Assembly (NCBI RefSeq): GCF_012911005.2
Contig: NZ_WTVS01000004.1
Span: 1-64,000 of the forward strand
Direction: 5' to 3'
DNA from: Aromatoleum toluolicum
GTDB lineage: Bacteria > Pseudomonadota > Gammaproteobacteria > Burkholderiales > Rhodocyclaceae
DNA length: 64,000 nucleotides
Part shown: positions 17,124 through 25,705 of the stretch, in pieces
Numbering within the stretch: the first letter of the stretch is position 1
Layout: every line of letters begins with the position of its first letter
The notes under the pieces: model-generated
The model's database searches: none
The model's input: the letters and a program-made list of their open reading frames with translations, nothing else
Told to the model about the DNA's origin: nothing
Program-made: the position numbers and the translations under genes

Positions 17124-18311
17124 TTACAGCCGCTCGAAAATCGCCGCGATGCCCTGTCCGCCGCCGATGCACATCGTCACCAGCGCGTAGCGCCCGCCGG
17201 TGCGGTGCAGTTCGTAGATCGCCTTGGTCGTGATGATTGCGCCGGTCGCGCCGACCGGATGGCCGAGGGAGATGCCCGATCCGTTCGGGTTGACCTTGCG
17301 CGGATCGAGACCCAGTTCGCGCGTCACGGCGCAGGCCTGCGCCGCGAAGGCCTCGTTCGATTCGATGACGTCGAGGTCCTCGACCTTGAGGCCGGTGCGC
17401 TCGAGCACCAGGCGCGTCGCCGGCACCGGGCCGATACCCATGTACAGCGGTTCGACACCGGCGTGGGCGTAGCCCACCAGGCGTGCGAGCGGCTTCAGGC
17501 CGAGCGCCGCCGCACGGCCCGCTTCCGCGAGCACCACCGCGGCCGCGCCGTCGTTGAGGCCGGAGGCGTTGCCCGCCGTGACCGTGCCGCCCTCCTTGCG
17601 GAAGGCCGGCTTCATCGCTGCGAGCGATTCGAGCGTCGCGCCGGAGCGCACGTGCTCGTCGGTGTCGAAGCGCGCGATGCCGTTCTTCGTCTTCACTTCG
17701 ACGGGGACGATCTGATCCCTGAAATAGCCCTCGACGATGGCGACCGAGGCCCGGCGCTGGCTTTCCAGCGCGAGCGCATCCTGCATCTCGCGCGTGATGC
17801 CGTAGCGCTCGGCGACGTTCTCGGCGGTGATACCCATGTGCACCGACTTCCACGGATCGTGCAGGATGCCGTTCATGTAATCGACGAGACGCGCATCGAG
17901 CATGCGCGCGCCCCAGCGCAGGTTCGGCACGGTGTAGGGACCGCGCGACATCGACTCTGCACCGGCGCCGATCGCGAGGTCGCAGTCGCCGAGGCGGATC
18001 GCCTGCGCCGCCGAGACGATGGCCTGCAGGCCCGAGCCGCACAGGCGATTGACGTTGAACGCCGGGACCGTCTCGGGGATGCCCGAATCGATCGCGGCGA
18101 CGCGGCTCAGGTAGGCGTCGCGCGGCTCGGTCGGAATGACGTTGCCCATCACGACATGCCCGATCGCGTCCGGCGCCGCGCCGGAACGCTGCAGCGCGGC
18201 CTTCACCGCGATCGTGGCCAATTCGGTGAGCGGAATGTCCTTCAGGGTTCCGCCATACGTTCCGATGGGAGTCCGTGCAGCTCCCAGCACGACAACTTCA
18301 CGCTGCGACAT
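17124..18311 (-). CDS. Acetyl-CoA acyltransferase (thiolase)
   Basis: A 395-aa thiolase with nucleophile Cys91 (RLCGSG), His351 in GHPVGATG and Cys381 in MCIGGGQG, so all catalytic residues are present. It cleaves 3-oxoacyl-CoA to acetyl-CoA and a shortened acyl-CoA. It is the first gene of the minus-strand operon running to 12856. The ATG at 18311 has AGAGGCG upstream; a TTG three codons earlier is less likely. A palindromic operator and a promoter lie at 18384-18433. Confidence 0.9.
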   Translation of the reverse strand: MSQREVVVLGAARTPIGTYGGTLKDIPLTELATIAVKAALQRSGAAPDAIGHVVMGNVIPTEPRDAYLSRVAAIDSGIPETVPAFNVNRLCGSGLQAIVSAAQAIRLGDCDLAIGAGAESMSRGPYTVPNLRWGARMLDARLVDYMNGILHDPWKSVHMGITAENVAERYGITREMQDALALESQRRASVAIVEGYFRDQIVPVEVKTKNGIARFDTDEHVRSGATLESLAAMKPAFRKEGGTVTAGNASGLNDGAAAVVLAEAGRAAALGLKPLARLVGYAHAGVEPLYMGIGPVPATRLVLERTGLKVEDLDVIESNEAFAAQACAVTRELGLDPRKVNPNGSGISLGHPVGATGAIITTKAIYELHRTGGRYALVTMCIGGGQGIAAIFERL

Positions 18312-18383
18312 CGCTTTCAACGCCTCTTAAAGGTTATCCGTGGATTCCATGTGTCGTTCCCGCATCCGCTTGGGCACATCCGG

Positions 18384-18433
18384 CCCGACCGGTCGGTCGA
18401 GCAAATACTAAAACATCGGCGCGCGGACAACAA
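18384..18433 (-). promoter_or_regulatory. Promoter and operator of the thiolase operon
   Basis: On the minus strand TTGTTG (18433-18428) and TAGTAT (18410-18405) are 17 bp apart. The palindrome CCCGACCGGTCGGT (18384-18397) lies just after the -10, over the expected transcript start. A bound repressor there would block initiation or escape. This is one of nine related sites in the window. Confidence 0.65.
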
Positions 18434-18524
18434 GCCGTTTATGAAGACCGCCTTCGGCCCGACACGCGAACCCGGTCCGGTTACACCCGGATAGCCTTGA
18501 TTGCGCCGCTCTCGACGAGCGACC

Positions 18525-18568
18525 GGGAAAAAGAAAAGCCGTCCGGCAGACTGAGGTCGCCGGACGGC
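18525..18568 (-). terminator. Intrinsic terminator, minus strand
   Basis: A perfect 10-bp stem (GCCGTCCGGC at 18538-18547 with GCCGGACGGC at 18559-18568) and an 11-base loop, followed on the minus strand by TTTTCTTTTT. It points away from any annotated minus-strand gene, so it either ends a short unannotated RNA starting near 18600-18700 or blocks antisense reading into the thiolase promoter. Confidence 0.7.
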
Positions 18569-18681
18569 AAAAAGCTTCGACGCAGGTTGCGTGGAGAGAG
18601 GAGGCGCAATCGTCGAAGTGAGACACCACAAAAAAGAGCAGAGGAGCATTCGCGCACCACCGCCAACCGGTCGGGCCTCGC

Positions 18682-18710
18682 TTGACACCCGACCGGTCGG
18701 TCGATACGCT
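18682..18710 (+). promoter_or_regulatory. Promoter with operator in the spacer, SDR operon
   Basis: TTGACA (18682-18687) and TACGCT (18705-18710) are 17 bp apart, and the palindrome CCCGACCGGTCGGT (18688-18701) fills the spacer. Such placement predicts repression by steric block. It drives the plus-strand genes from 18810 to 23664. Confidence 0.72.
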
Positions 18711-18809
18711 TGAGCCGAATGTTAAGTGAGTCGATCACGGATGACAAGCCCCCCACCGACACAGCACGACGACGAGGCGGCAGGAACATCCGGTTCCCAG
18801 GAGATCCCG

Positions 18810-19700
18810 ATGCAGGAACTGGCCGGACGCGTTGCGGTGATCACAGGCGCTGCCAGCGGCATCGGCGCGGCCATAGCGCGGCGCTTCGCCCGCGCAGGCA
18901 TGAAGATCGTCGCCGCGGACGTCGACGAGGCGGCGCTTGCTGCGGTGTGCAAGGAACTCGTCGATGCGGGCCACAGCGCGATCGGGGTGCGTACCGACGT
19001 CGCCAACGCGGCAGCGGTCGAGGCGCTTGCCGAGCGCGCATATGCGGTCTTCGGTGCCGTCCATCTGCTGTGCAACAACGCGGGCGTGGTCCCGTCCGGG
19101 CGCTACCGGGCGGTGTGGGAATTTCCGCTCGAAGACTGGCACTGGTCGCTCGACGTGAATCTCTACGGCGTCATCCACGGCCTGCGCAGCTTCATCCCCC
19201 GCATGCTGGACGCGGGCGAGGAAGGCCACGTGCTGACGACGGCCTCGGTCGCCGGGCTGATCAGCGGCTCGGGCTCGGCGGTCTACAGCGCGGCCAAGCA
19301 CGCCGCGGTGCGGGTAACGGAGGCCTTGTACGCGTCGCTGCGCGAACGCAATGCGCCGATCGGCGTGAGCCTGCTCTGCCCGGGGCTCGTGAACACTCGC
19401 ATCTACGAGTCCGAGCGCAATCGCCCGGACGGCCTGCGCCCGACGGACGGCGCGGCGCCGGAGACCGCGGAGCTGCAGGCGGTCGCGGCGAGCCTGTATG
19501 CGGGAGCGATGTCTCCCGAGGAAGTCGCGGAGATCGCCTGCCAGGCCGTGCTCGACGACCGCCTCTACGTGCTCACCACCGACAGCTTCGATGACGCGAT
19601 CCGCGAGCGCATGGAGGCCATCCTCGAACGCCGCAATCCGCAGTTCGCGACCCTGCTCGCGCTGAGCCGGCGCGACGTCGGCGAGCGGGAGTCGGCGTGA
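18810..19700 (+). CDS. Short-chain dehydrogenase/reductase
   Basis: A 296-aa SDR, longer than usual by a C-terminal tail of about 40 residues. TGAASGIG at 12-19, NNAG at 89-92, Ser146, Tyr159/Lys163. The ATG at 18810 is preferred because AGGAG lies upstream; an earlier ATG at 18741 would add 23 residues without SDR content. First gene of the operon, overlapping the next gene by one base. Confidence 0.8.
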   Translation: MQELAGRVAVITGAASGIGAAIARRFARAGMKIVAADVDEAALAAVCKELVDAGHSAIGVRTDVANAAAVEALAERAYAVFGAVHLLCNNAGVVPSGRYRAVWEFPLEDWHWSLDVNLYGVIHGLRSFIPRMLDAGEEGHVLTTASVAGLISGSGSAVYSAAKHAAVRVTEALYASLRERNAPIGVSLLCPGLVNTRIYESERNRPDGLRPTDGAAPETAELQAVAASLYAGAMSPEEVAEIACQAVLDDRLYVLTTDSFDDAIRERMEAILERRNPQFATLLALSRRDVGERESA

Positions 19701-20461
19701 TGAGCGGGCGTCTGGCACGCAAGGTCGCGCTAGTGACCGGCGCAGCCTCCGGCATCGGACTCGCGACCGCACGACGTTTCGCGGCGGAAGGCGCCGAAGT
19801 TGCGCTCGCCGACCGCAACGCGAACGGCCTCGCCTCGATCGAGGCGGAACTGCGCAGCGGCGGCGGCAACCCGCTCGCGATCACGATGAACGTCACGCAG
19901 GAGGCCGACTGGAACCGCGCGATCGACGCCGTCACGGCGAACTTCGGGGGCCTCGACATCCTCGTGAACAACGCCGGGTTTGGCCGCTTCCGCTCGATCG
20001 CCGACACCACCCTCGCCGAATGGCGCGCGACGCTCGCGGTGAACCTCGACAGCGTGTTCCTCGGCACCCGCCATGCGCTGCCGCTGCTCACACGCTCGGG
20101 CCGCGGGGCGATCGTCAACATGTCGTCGATCCGCGGGCTCGTCGCCGGGCCGAACGCGGGCGCGTACAGCGCGGCCAAGGCCGGTGTGCGCCTGTTCACG
20201 AAGGTCACCGCGCTCGAATGCGCCGCGGCCGGCAACGGCGTGCGGGCGAACTCGGTGCATCCCGGCCACGTCGAGACGCCGCTGACCGCGCCGGCCTACG
20301 CAAACCCGGAGCTCGCACGCGAGTTCCTCGCCGAAACGCCGCTCGCGCGCTTCGCCCGGCCCGAGGAAATCGCCGATCTCGTCGTGTATCTCGCGAGCGA
20401 CGAAGCCGCCTATGTCACCGGCGCCGAATTCACCATCGACGGGGGCCTGACCGCGCGTTAG
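19700..20461 (+). CDS. Short-chain dehydrogenase/reductase
   Basis: A 253-aa classical SDR: TGAASGIG at 13-20, NNAG at 90-93, Ser142/143 region, Tyr156/Lys160, and the C-terminal GAEFTIDGGLTAR expected of family members. Its ATG shares one base with the TGA of the preceding SDR gene. Two adjacent SDRs may act on different hydroxyl positions or opposite stereoisomers of the same ring (inference). Confidence 0.85.
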   Translation: MSGRLARKVALVTGAASGIGLATARRFAAEGAEVALADRNANGLASIEAELRSGGGNPLAITMNVTQEADWNRAIDAVTANFGGLDILVNNAGFGRFRSIADTTLAEWRATLAVNLDSVFLGTRHALPLLTRSGRGAIVNMSSIRGLVAGPNAGAYSAAKAGVRLFTKVTALECAAAGNGVRANSVHPGHVETPLTAPAYANPELAREFLAETPLARFARPEEIADLVVYLASDEAAYVTGAEFTIDGGLTAR

Positions 20462-20511
20462 ACCAACCAGCCCCCTCCCCTCCTCCTCCATTCACGACAA
20501 GGGAACCGAAC

Positions 20512-20940
20512 ATGCCCCACCCCGTTCTTGCCAGTCCGGACCTGATCCGGTTCGAAGGCGACACGCCCCATCTCGTCGGCAGCCGCTGCGACGAATGCGG
20601 CGAGCTGTACTTCCCCGCCACCGACAGCTGCACACGCTGCACCGCGACGCGTATGAGCCCGCACGACCTCGGCCGCCGCGGCACGCTGTGGTCGTGGACG
20701 ATCCAAGGCTTCCTGCCCAAGGCACCCTACGACAGCGGCGAAACGCCCGAGACCTTCCGGCCCTATGGCGTCGGCTACGTCCAGATGGAGAGCGGCCTCA
20801 AGGTCGAGTCGCGCCTGACCGTCGCCGACGAAACGCAGCTGCAGATCGGCATGCCGCTCGAACTGACCCTGATCCCCTATCGCACGACCGGCGACGGCGA
20901 GGTGTTCACCTTCGCCTTCCGCCCGTCCGCATCCGCCTGA
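20512..20940 (+). CDS. DUF35 OB-fold/zinc-ribbon protein, partner of thiolase-like protein
   Basis: A 142-aa protein with a rubredoxin-like zinc ribbon (Cys26, Cys29, Cys40, Cys43) followed by an OB-fold. DUF35 proteins form complexes with SCP2-type thiolases or thiolase-like aldolases, as in the Ltp2-ChsH2 aldolase of steroid side-chain breakdown. Its partner is almost certainly the thiolase-like gene that starts 14 bp downstream. The ATG at 20512 follows AAGGGAAC. Confidence 0.85.
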   Translation: MPHPVLASPDLIRFEGDTPHLVGSRCDECGELYFPATDSCTRCTATRMSPHDLGRRGTLWSWTIQGFLPKAPYDSGETPETFRPYGVGYVQMESGLKVESRLTVADETQLQIGMPLELTLIPYRTTGDGEVFTFAFRPSASA

Positions 20941-20954
20941 AGAGGAATTCACCC

Positions 20955-22103
20955 ATGGCTCAAGACGTCGCCATCATCGGCATCGGCCTGCACCCCTTCG
21001 GCCGCCACGACACACTCACCGGCCGAGCCCAGGGGGCGATCGCGCTACGCGCCGCACTCAAGGATGCCGGCATCGGCTGGGAGTCGGTCGGCATCGCCTA
21101 CGGCGGCAGCCACGACGCCGGCAACGCCGACGCGCTGTGCAACGATCTCGGCCTCACCGGCCTGCCCTTCATCAACGTCGCCAACGGCTGCGCCACCGGC
21201 GGCAGCGCGCTGGCAAGCGCGGTCGCGGCGATCCGCTCGGGCAGCGCGGAGTTTGCGGTCGCGGTCGGCTTCGACAAGCACCCGCGCGGCGCCTTCAATC
21301 CGCATCCGCGCGACTGGGGTCTGCCCGACTGGTATGGCGAGACGGGCCTGATGCTGACCACCCAGTTCTTCGCGCTGAAGACGCGGCGCTACATGCACGA
21401 GCACGGCATCACCGAGGACTCGCTCGTGCGCGTCGCCCAACGTGCCTTCCGCAACGGCGCACTGAACCCGCAGGCGTGGCGGCGGCGCGAGATGAGCTAT
21501 GCGGAGATCGCCGAATCGATGCCGGTGAACCTGCCGCTGCGCCAGTACATGTTCTGCAATCCGGCCGAAGGCGGCGCGGCGCTCGTGCTGTGCCCGGCGG
21601 AAGTCGCGAAGCGCTACCACCCCAAGCCGATCATCGTGAAAGCGGCCGTCGTGCGCACGCGCCACCACGGCTCCTTCGAGGTCTTCAGCCCTGCGCTCGC
21701 CGCGCAGCAGGCGCCCGCCCCGACCGTTACCGCCTCGCGCGCGGCCTTCGAACAGGCCGGTGTCGGCCCGCGCGACATCGACGTGCTGCAGCTGCAGGAC
21801 ACCGACTCGGGGAGCGAGATCATCCACATGGCGGAAAACGGCTTCTGCGAGCACGGCGAACAGGAGCGGCTGCTGCGCGACGGCGAAACCGAGATCGGTG
21901 GGCGGCTGCCGATCAACACCGACGGCGGCTGCCTCGCCAACGGCGAGCCGATCGGCGCTTCGGGCCTGCGCCAGGTGATCGAGATCTGCACGCAGCTGCG
22001 CCAGGAAGCGGGCGCGCGGCAGGTGCCCGGCACTCCGCGGCTCGGCTACACCCACGTCTATGGCGCGCCGGGGGTCAGCGGCGTGACGATCCTGCAGCGG
22101 TAG
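20955..22103 (+). CDS. SCP2/Ltp-type thiolase-like protein, possibly an aldolase
   Basis: A 382-aa thiolase-fold protein. Cys79 in NGCATGG sits at the nucleophile position. The normal GHP motif near the C-terminus reads GEP (Glu331 in NGEPIGASG), so the histidine that thiolases use is missing. Tyr365 and Tyr369 in GYTHVYG recall the tyrosines proposed as catalytic in Ltp2 aldolases. With a DUF35 partner beside it, a retro-aldol cleavage of a beta-hydroxy acyl-CoA is more likely than thiolysis. Start ATG has AGAGGAA upstream. Confidence 0.78.
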   Translation: MAQDVAIIGIGLHPFGRHDTLTGRAQGAIALRAALKDAGIGWESVGIAYGGSHDAGNADALCNDLGLTGLPFINVANGCATGGSALASAVAAIRSGSAEFAVAVGFDKHPRGAFNPHPRDWGLPDWYGETGLMLTTQFFALKTRRYMHEHGITEDSLVRVAQRAFRNGALNPQAWRRREMSYAEIAESMPVNLPLRQYMFCNPAEGGAALVLCPAEVAKRYHPKPIIVKAAVVRTRHHGSFEVFSPALAAQQAPAPTVTASRAAFEQAGVGPRDIDVLQLQDTDSGSEIIHMAENGFCEHGEQERLLRDGETEIGGRLPINTDGGCLANGEPIGASGLRQVIEICTQLRQEAGARQVPGTPRLGYTHVYGAPGVSGVTILQR

Positions 22104-22130
22104 GCGCGCGCGGTGCTGTGGCGCAGGCAA

Positions 22131-22895
22131 ATGGCGGACATCCCCTTCGAGGGGATCTACCGCCGCCAGATCGACCTCGATGCCCCCGACGCGCAGACCG
22201 TCGTCGGGTGGCTCGAGGACGAGTCGCACCACTTCGGGCTCACGCTCGTGCATGACGGCGCGCGCGTCCGCGAAGTGCGCATGACTTCGCCGCGCTACCC
22301 GTGGACGACCTGCGCGGAGGCAGGCGAGCCACTGCAGGCGCTGGTCGGCCAGCCGCTCGTCGCGCGGGCCTCGCAGCTCGGCACGCTGGTCGACATGCGC
22401 CTGCAATGCACGCATCTCTTCGACCTCGCGAGCCTGATGGTCGCCCACGCGCATGCGGGCCGCGGCCATCGCCGCTACCACGGCACGGTCGAGCCGCTCG
22501 CCGCCGTCGTGCCCGGCGCCCCCGACGGCGCACAGCGCGCGACGCTGCAGTGCGATGGCGCCGTCGTGCTGCAGTGGGATCTCCACGACGACCGCATCAT
22601 GGCGCCGGACGCGCACGCCGGGCGCACGATCTACCACGGCTTCCGCGAGTGGACCGAATCGCTCGACGCCGAGGAGGCCGAGCAGGCCCTCGTGCTGCGC
22701 CGCGTCGCGTTCGTGTCGAACGGGCGGCGGATCACGATCGAACACCTCGGCTCGGCCGCCGAACTAGGCCAGGCTGCCGTGTGCCATTCCTTCCAGCCGG
22801 CGCAGCGCGAACACGCGATTCCGATCCCGAACTCGCGCCGGCGCTACGACACCACCCCTGGGGACATGCTCGCGCTGGTGCGCCAGCATCCCTGA
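22131..22895 (+). CDS. DUF2889-like protein of unknown function
   Basis: A 254-aa cytosolic protein with no membrane segment. Strings RYPWTTCAEAGEPLQALVG and MRLQCTHLFDLASLMVAHA fit the DUF2889 pattern as I remember it. DUF2889 genes occur in aromatic and steroid catabolic clusters, but no reaction is established to my knowledge. The ATG at 22131 is chosen; a GTG at 22113 is the alternative. It sits between the thiolase-like gene and an SDR, in the same operon. Confidence 0.65.
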   Translation: MADIPFEGIYRRQIDLDAPDAQTVVGWLEDESHHFGLTLVHDGARVREVRMTSPRYPWTTCAEAGEPLQALVGQPLVARASQLGTLVDMRLQCTHLFDLASLMVAHAHAGRGHRRYHGTVEPLAAVVPGAPDGAQRATLQCDGAVVLQWDLHDDRIMAPDAHAGRTIYHGFREWTESLDAEEAEQALVLRRVAFVSNGRRITIEHLGSAAELGQAAVCHSFQPAQREHAIPIPNSRRRYDTTPGDMLALVRQHP

Positions 22896-22920
22896 ACCCG
22901 ACCACAGGAGATAGCGGGCG

Positions 22921-23664
22921 ATGCAGAACTACATCGATTTCACCGACAAGGTCGTGCTGATAACAGGCGCCAGCCGCGGGCTGGGTCGGGCGATGGCGCT
23001 CGGTTTTGCCGAATGCGGCGCCAACATCGTCGCAACGAGCCGTTCGGCGGAGAGCTGCGCCGAGGTCGTCGCCGAAGTCGAGCGCCTGGGTCGCCGTGCG
23101 GTCGCCATCGGCTGCCACGTCGGCAAATGGGACGATCTGCCGCGGCTCGTCGAAGGCGCGCTGGAGGCCTTCGGCCGCATCGACGTGCTCGTCAACAACG
23201 CGGGCATCGCGCCGGTCGCCGAATCGTCGGCCGCGGTAAGCGAGGAGCTGTTCGACAAGATCATGGCGGTGAACCTCAAGGGCCCCTTCCGCCTCTCCGC
23301 GCTGGTCGCCGGGCACATGCGCGCGAACGGCGGCGGAGCCATCATCAATATCACCAGCACCGCGGCGATCCGGCCGGAGCCGGTCTATCCGGTGTATGCC
23401 GCGGCAAAGGGCGCGCTCAACATCGTCACGCGCTCGCAGGCGATGGAGTTCGGGCCTACGGTGCGCGTCAACGCGATCATGGCCGGTCCGTTCTGGACGG
23501 ACATCTCGCGCAGCTGGCGCGAGGACTACGATCGCAACGCGCCGTCGGCGGCGAAGCGCATTGGCCGGCCGGAGGAGATCGTGTCGAGCGCGCTCTATCT
23601 CGCGAGTCCGCGCTCGAGCTACACGACCGGGGCGATCATTCAGCTGGACGGGGGGATCCCGTAA
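22921..23664 (+). CDS. Short-chain dehydrogenase/reductase
   Basis: A 247-aa classical SDR: TGASRGLG at 15-22, NNAG at 92-95, Ser146, Tyr159/Lys163. The start at 22921 has AGGAGATAG upstream. It is the last gene of the plus-strand operon. Its last 29 bases overlap, tail to tail, the 3' end of the MFS gene on the other strand, so there is no room for a terminator between the operons. Confidence 0.85.
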   Translation: MQNYIDFTDKVVLITGASRGLGRAMALGFAECGANIVATSRSAESCAEVVAEVERLGRRAVAIGCHVGKWDDLPRLVEGALEAFGRIDVLVNNAGIAPVAESSAAVSEELFDKIMAVNLKGPFRLSALVAGHMRANGGGAIINITSTAAIRPEPVYPVYAAAKGALNIVTRSQAMEFGPTVRVNAIMAGPFWTDISRSWREDYDRNAPSAAKRIGRPEEIVSSALYLASPRSSYTTGAIIQLDGGIP

Positions 23665-24871
23665 GGCGCAGCGTCACCAGGGCGGCAGCCCCCAGCAGCA
23701 CGTAGGCCGCCAGCAGCGGCCGCACGCTGCCGTCGAAGCACTGTCCCACGACGCCTCCCAGCGCCGCGCCGACCGTGACCGATACGAAGCCGTACATCGA
23801 CGACGCGGTGCCGGCGATATGGCCCAGCGGGTTCATCGACATCGCGGTGAGGTTCGGCAGCAGCAGCCCGAATGCGAACATGTTGCAGGCCTGCACGACG
23901 AGGAACAGGGCCAGCGGGACCGCTCCGGTAACGGCGAGCGCGAACGCGGCCGCATTGATGGCGACGACACCGCACAGCATGCGCCGGATCAATGCCGCAC
24001 TGCCGACGCGGCGCACGAGGCGCGCGTTGGCCAGCGACGCAGCGGACATCGCCAGCGAGACGGCCGCGAGCAGCAGCGTGAACCCGAGTCCGGCGCCGAA
24101 GGTGATCTGGAAGATCGCCTGCGCGGACGACAGGAAACCGAGATGGGCGCCCATCACGAGGCCGCATACGAGCATGCTGACGATGGCTTCGCGCGTGCCG
24201 ACGACAGTACGGTAATCGGCGGCCACCGCTCGCAGCGAGATTGACCCGCGCGGCCCGCCCGGCACCGATTCCTCCAGCCGCAGCACGACCCACACGAGCA
24301 TGCAGGCGGCGACCAGGCCGACCGCGGCCATCAACCAGCGCCAGGACCCGGCGAGCAGGATCAGTTGCCCCAGCATCGGCGCGACGATTGGCTCCAGCAG
24401 CACGACAGACATCGCGAGCGACATCACCCGCGCCATCTGCGGCCCGGAATGGTGGTCGCGCACGATCGAGAAGGTCACGACCCGCTGCGCGCCGGCGCCG
24501 ATGCCCTGCAGCAGGCGCGCCGCGAGCAGGGTGCGGAAATCCGGCGCAATGGAGGCCAGCACGCTACCGGCGAGGAAGATCAGCAGTCCCGCGATCAGCA
24601 CCGGCCGGCGACCGTAGCAGTCGCTCAGTGGCCCCAGCACCAGTTGCGGAAAGCCGACGCCCAGCAGATAGATGGCGATCACCGCCTGGCTGGGGTTGGT
24701 GCCCCCGAGCCCGAACTCATTCCCGATCGGCAGCAGCGCCGGCAGGACCATGTCGACGGCGACCGCACCGACGACGAGGCTCAGCGCGACGAAGGCGACG
24801 AACTCGACCGGTCCCATTGCCCGCGGGCCGATTGCGAGCTCGCACTGGCCGACTTCGTCGCCGCTCGTCAC
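23636..24871 (-). CDS. MFS transporter, Bcr/CflA-type
   Basis: A 411-aa membrane protein with about 12 hydrophobic segments. The loop 2-3 motif reads LGPLSDCYGRRPVLIAG, the MFS signature. The closest group by look is the Bcr/CflA drug-efflux family. In this operon it may export or import a pathway acid or keep CoA-free intermediates from building up. The ATG ends one base before the crotonase stop; no separate promoter is visible. Confidence 0.8.
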   Translation of the reverse strand: MTSGDEVGQCELAIGPRAMGPVEFVAFVALSLVVGAVAVDMVLPALLPIGNEFGLGGTNPSQAVIAIYLLGVGFPQLVLGPLSDCYGRRPVLIAGLLIFLAGSVLASIAPDFRTLLAARLLQGIGAGAQRVVTFSIVRDHHSGPQMARVMSLAMSVVLLEPIVAPMLGQLILLAGSWRWLMAAVGLVAACMLVWVVLRLEESVPGGPRGSISLRAVAADYRTVVGTREAIVSMLVCGLVMGAHLGFLSSAQAIFQITFGAGLGFTLLLAAVSLAMSAASLANARLVRRVGSAALIRRMLCGVVAINAAAFALAVTGAVPLALFLVVQACNMFAFGLLLPNLTAMSMNPLGHIAGTASSMYGFVSVTVGAALGGVVGQCFDGSVRPLLAAYVLLGAAALVTLRLTGSPRPAE

Positions 24872-25669
24872 CTAGTTACCGCGGAATTCCGGCTTGCGCC
24901 GGCCGAGGAAGGCCGCCACCGCCTCGGCAAAATCCTGCGACGCAGCGCCCGCGACGAAGGCCTTGCGCTCGGCTTCGAGCTGCGTGGCAAGGTCGTTTTC
25001 GAGCGAGGCATTGAAAAGCCGCTTGGTGCGGCCGAACGCGCCGGTGGCCTGCCCGGCGAGGCGCTGCGCGAGTGCCATCGCCTCGTCCTCCAGCGCGGCG
25101 TCGGCGACGACCTTGCTGACCAGCCCCAGTTCGAGGGCACGCGCAGCGTCGATGCGCTCATCCAGCAGCGCGATCTCCATCGCCTTGCGCACGCCCACGA
25201 GACGCGGCAGCGTGTGGCTGCCGCCGCCATCGGGCGACGCCGCGATCTGGCAGTACGCGAGCTTGCAGTTCGTCGTGTCGCTCGCGATGACGAGGTCGCA
25301 CGCACACATCAGCGAGAAGCCGAAACCGGCCGCCGCGCCACGCACCGCGCCGATCACCGGCTTGGCCATCGTGCGCAGGCTGTTCACCGCGGCGCTGACG
25401 TCGGCGATCAGCGCACCGAGATGCGCATCCCGTTCGGCCGGCGGCAGCTCCAGCCACTCCGCGAAGCAGCGGATGTCACCGCCGGCCATGAAGTGCGGCC
25501 CGGCGCCGGTGACGATCACGCAGCGCACCGCCGGGTCCTCGGCCACCTCCGCGGCGACGCGGGAAAATTCGCGTGCCATGTCCGGTCCGATCGCGTTCAG
25601 CGCCTCGGGCGCATTGAGCACGATGCGCGCAACTGCGCCCTGCCGTTCGACCAATACCTTCGCCGTCAT
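24872..25669 (-). CDS. Enoyl-CoA isomerase/hydratase family (PaaG-like)
   Basis: A 265-aa crotonase with the oxyanion segment MAGGD at 61-65. The first hydratase glutamate is replaced (Phe118 in GFGFSLM) and the second site reads SPDGGG with Asp147. Loss of both glutamates with an acid near the second site resembles PaaG-type double-bond isomerases. It probably moves a double bond in an unsaturated or cyclic acyl-CoA. It lies 36 bp downstream of an SDR. Confidence 0.75.
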   Translation of the reverse strand: MTAKVLVERQGAVARIVLNAPEALNAIGPDMAREFSRVAAEVAEDPAVRCVIVTGAGPHFMAGGDIRCFAEWLELPPAERDAHLGALIADVSAAVNSLRTMAKPVIGAVRGAAAGFGFSLMCACDLVIASDTTNCKLAYCQIAASPDGGGSHTLPRLVGVRKAMEIALLDERIDAARALELGLVSKVVADAALEDEAMALAQRLAGQATGAFGRTKRLFNASLENDLATQLEAERKAFVAGAASQDFAEAVAAFLGRRKPEFRGN

Positions 25670-25705
25670 TGCCTAGTCCTTGGTTATCCGTTCATCGGAC
25701 CACTA

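Larger units (their letters stand above)
18312..18809. other. Divergent control region between thiolase and SDR operons
   Basis: About 500 bp without a supported gene. It holds a minus-strand promoter/operator (18384-18433), an intrinsic terminator pointing left (18525-18568), a weak operator-like copy GCCAACCGGTCGGG at 18662-18675, and a plus-strand promoter with an operator in its spacer (18682-18710). The reading frame open on the minus strand here has no ribosome site and looks spurious. The stretch 18569-18660 may belong to a short minus-strand transcript ended by that terminator. Confidence 0.6.

Noticed and set aside
18317-18688. 123-codon minus-strand frame in the divergent control region
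   Set aside because: No ribosome site, runs through promoters, an operator and a terminator, and has no family resemblance.
18810-23664. Polyketide or fatty-acid synthesis cluster
   Set aside because: SDRs and a thiolase-fold protein could suggest it, but there is no acyl carrier protein, ketosynthase or malonyl transferase, and the operon shares its operator with degradation genes.
24240-24300. GC-rich repeats resembling a CRISPR or tandem array
   Set aside because: Only codon-level repetition of Gly/Arg/Ala codons; no regular repeat-spacer pattern exists anywhere in the window.
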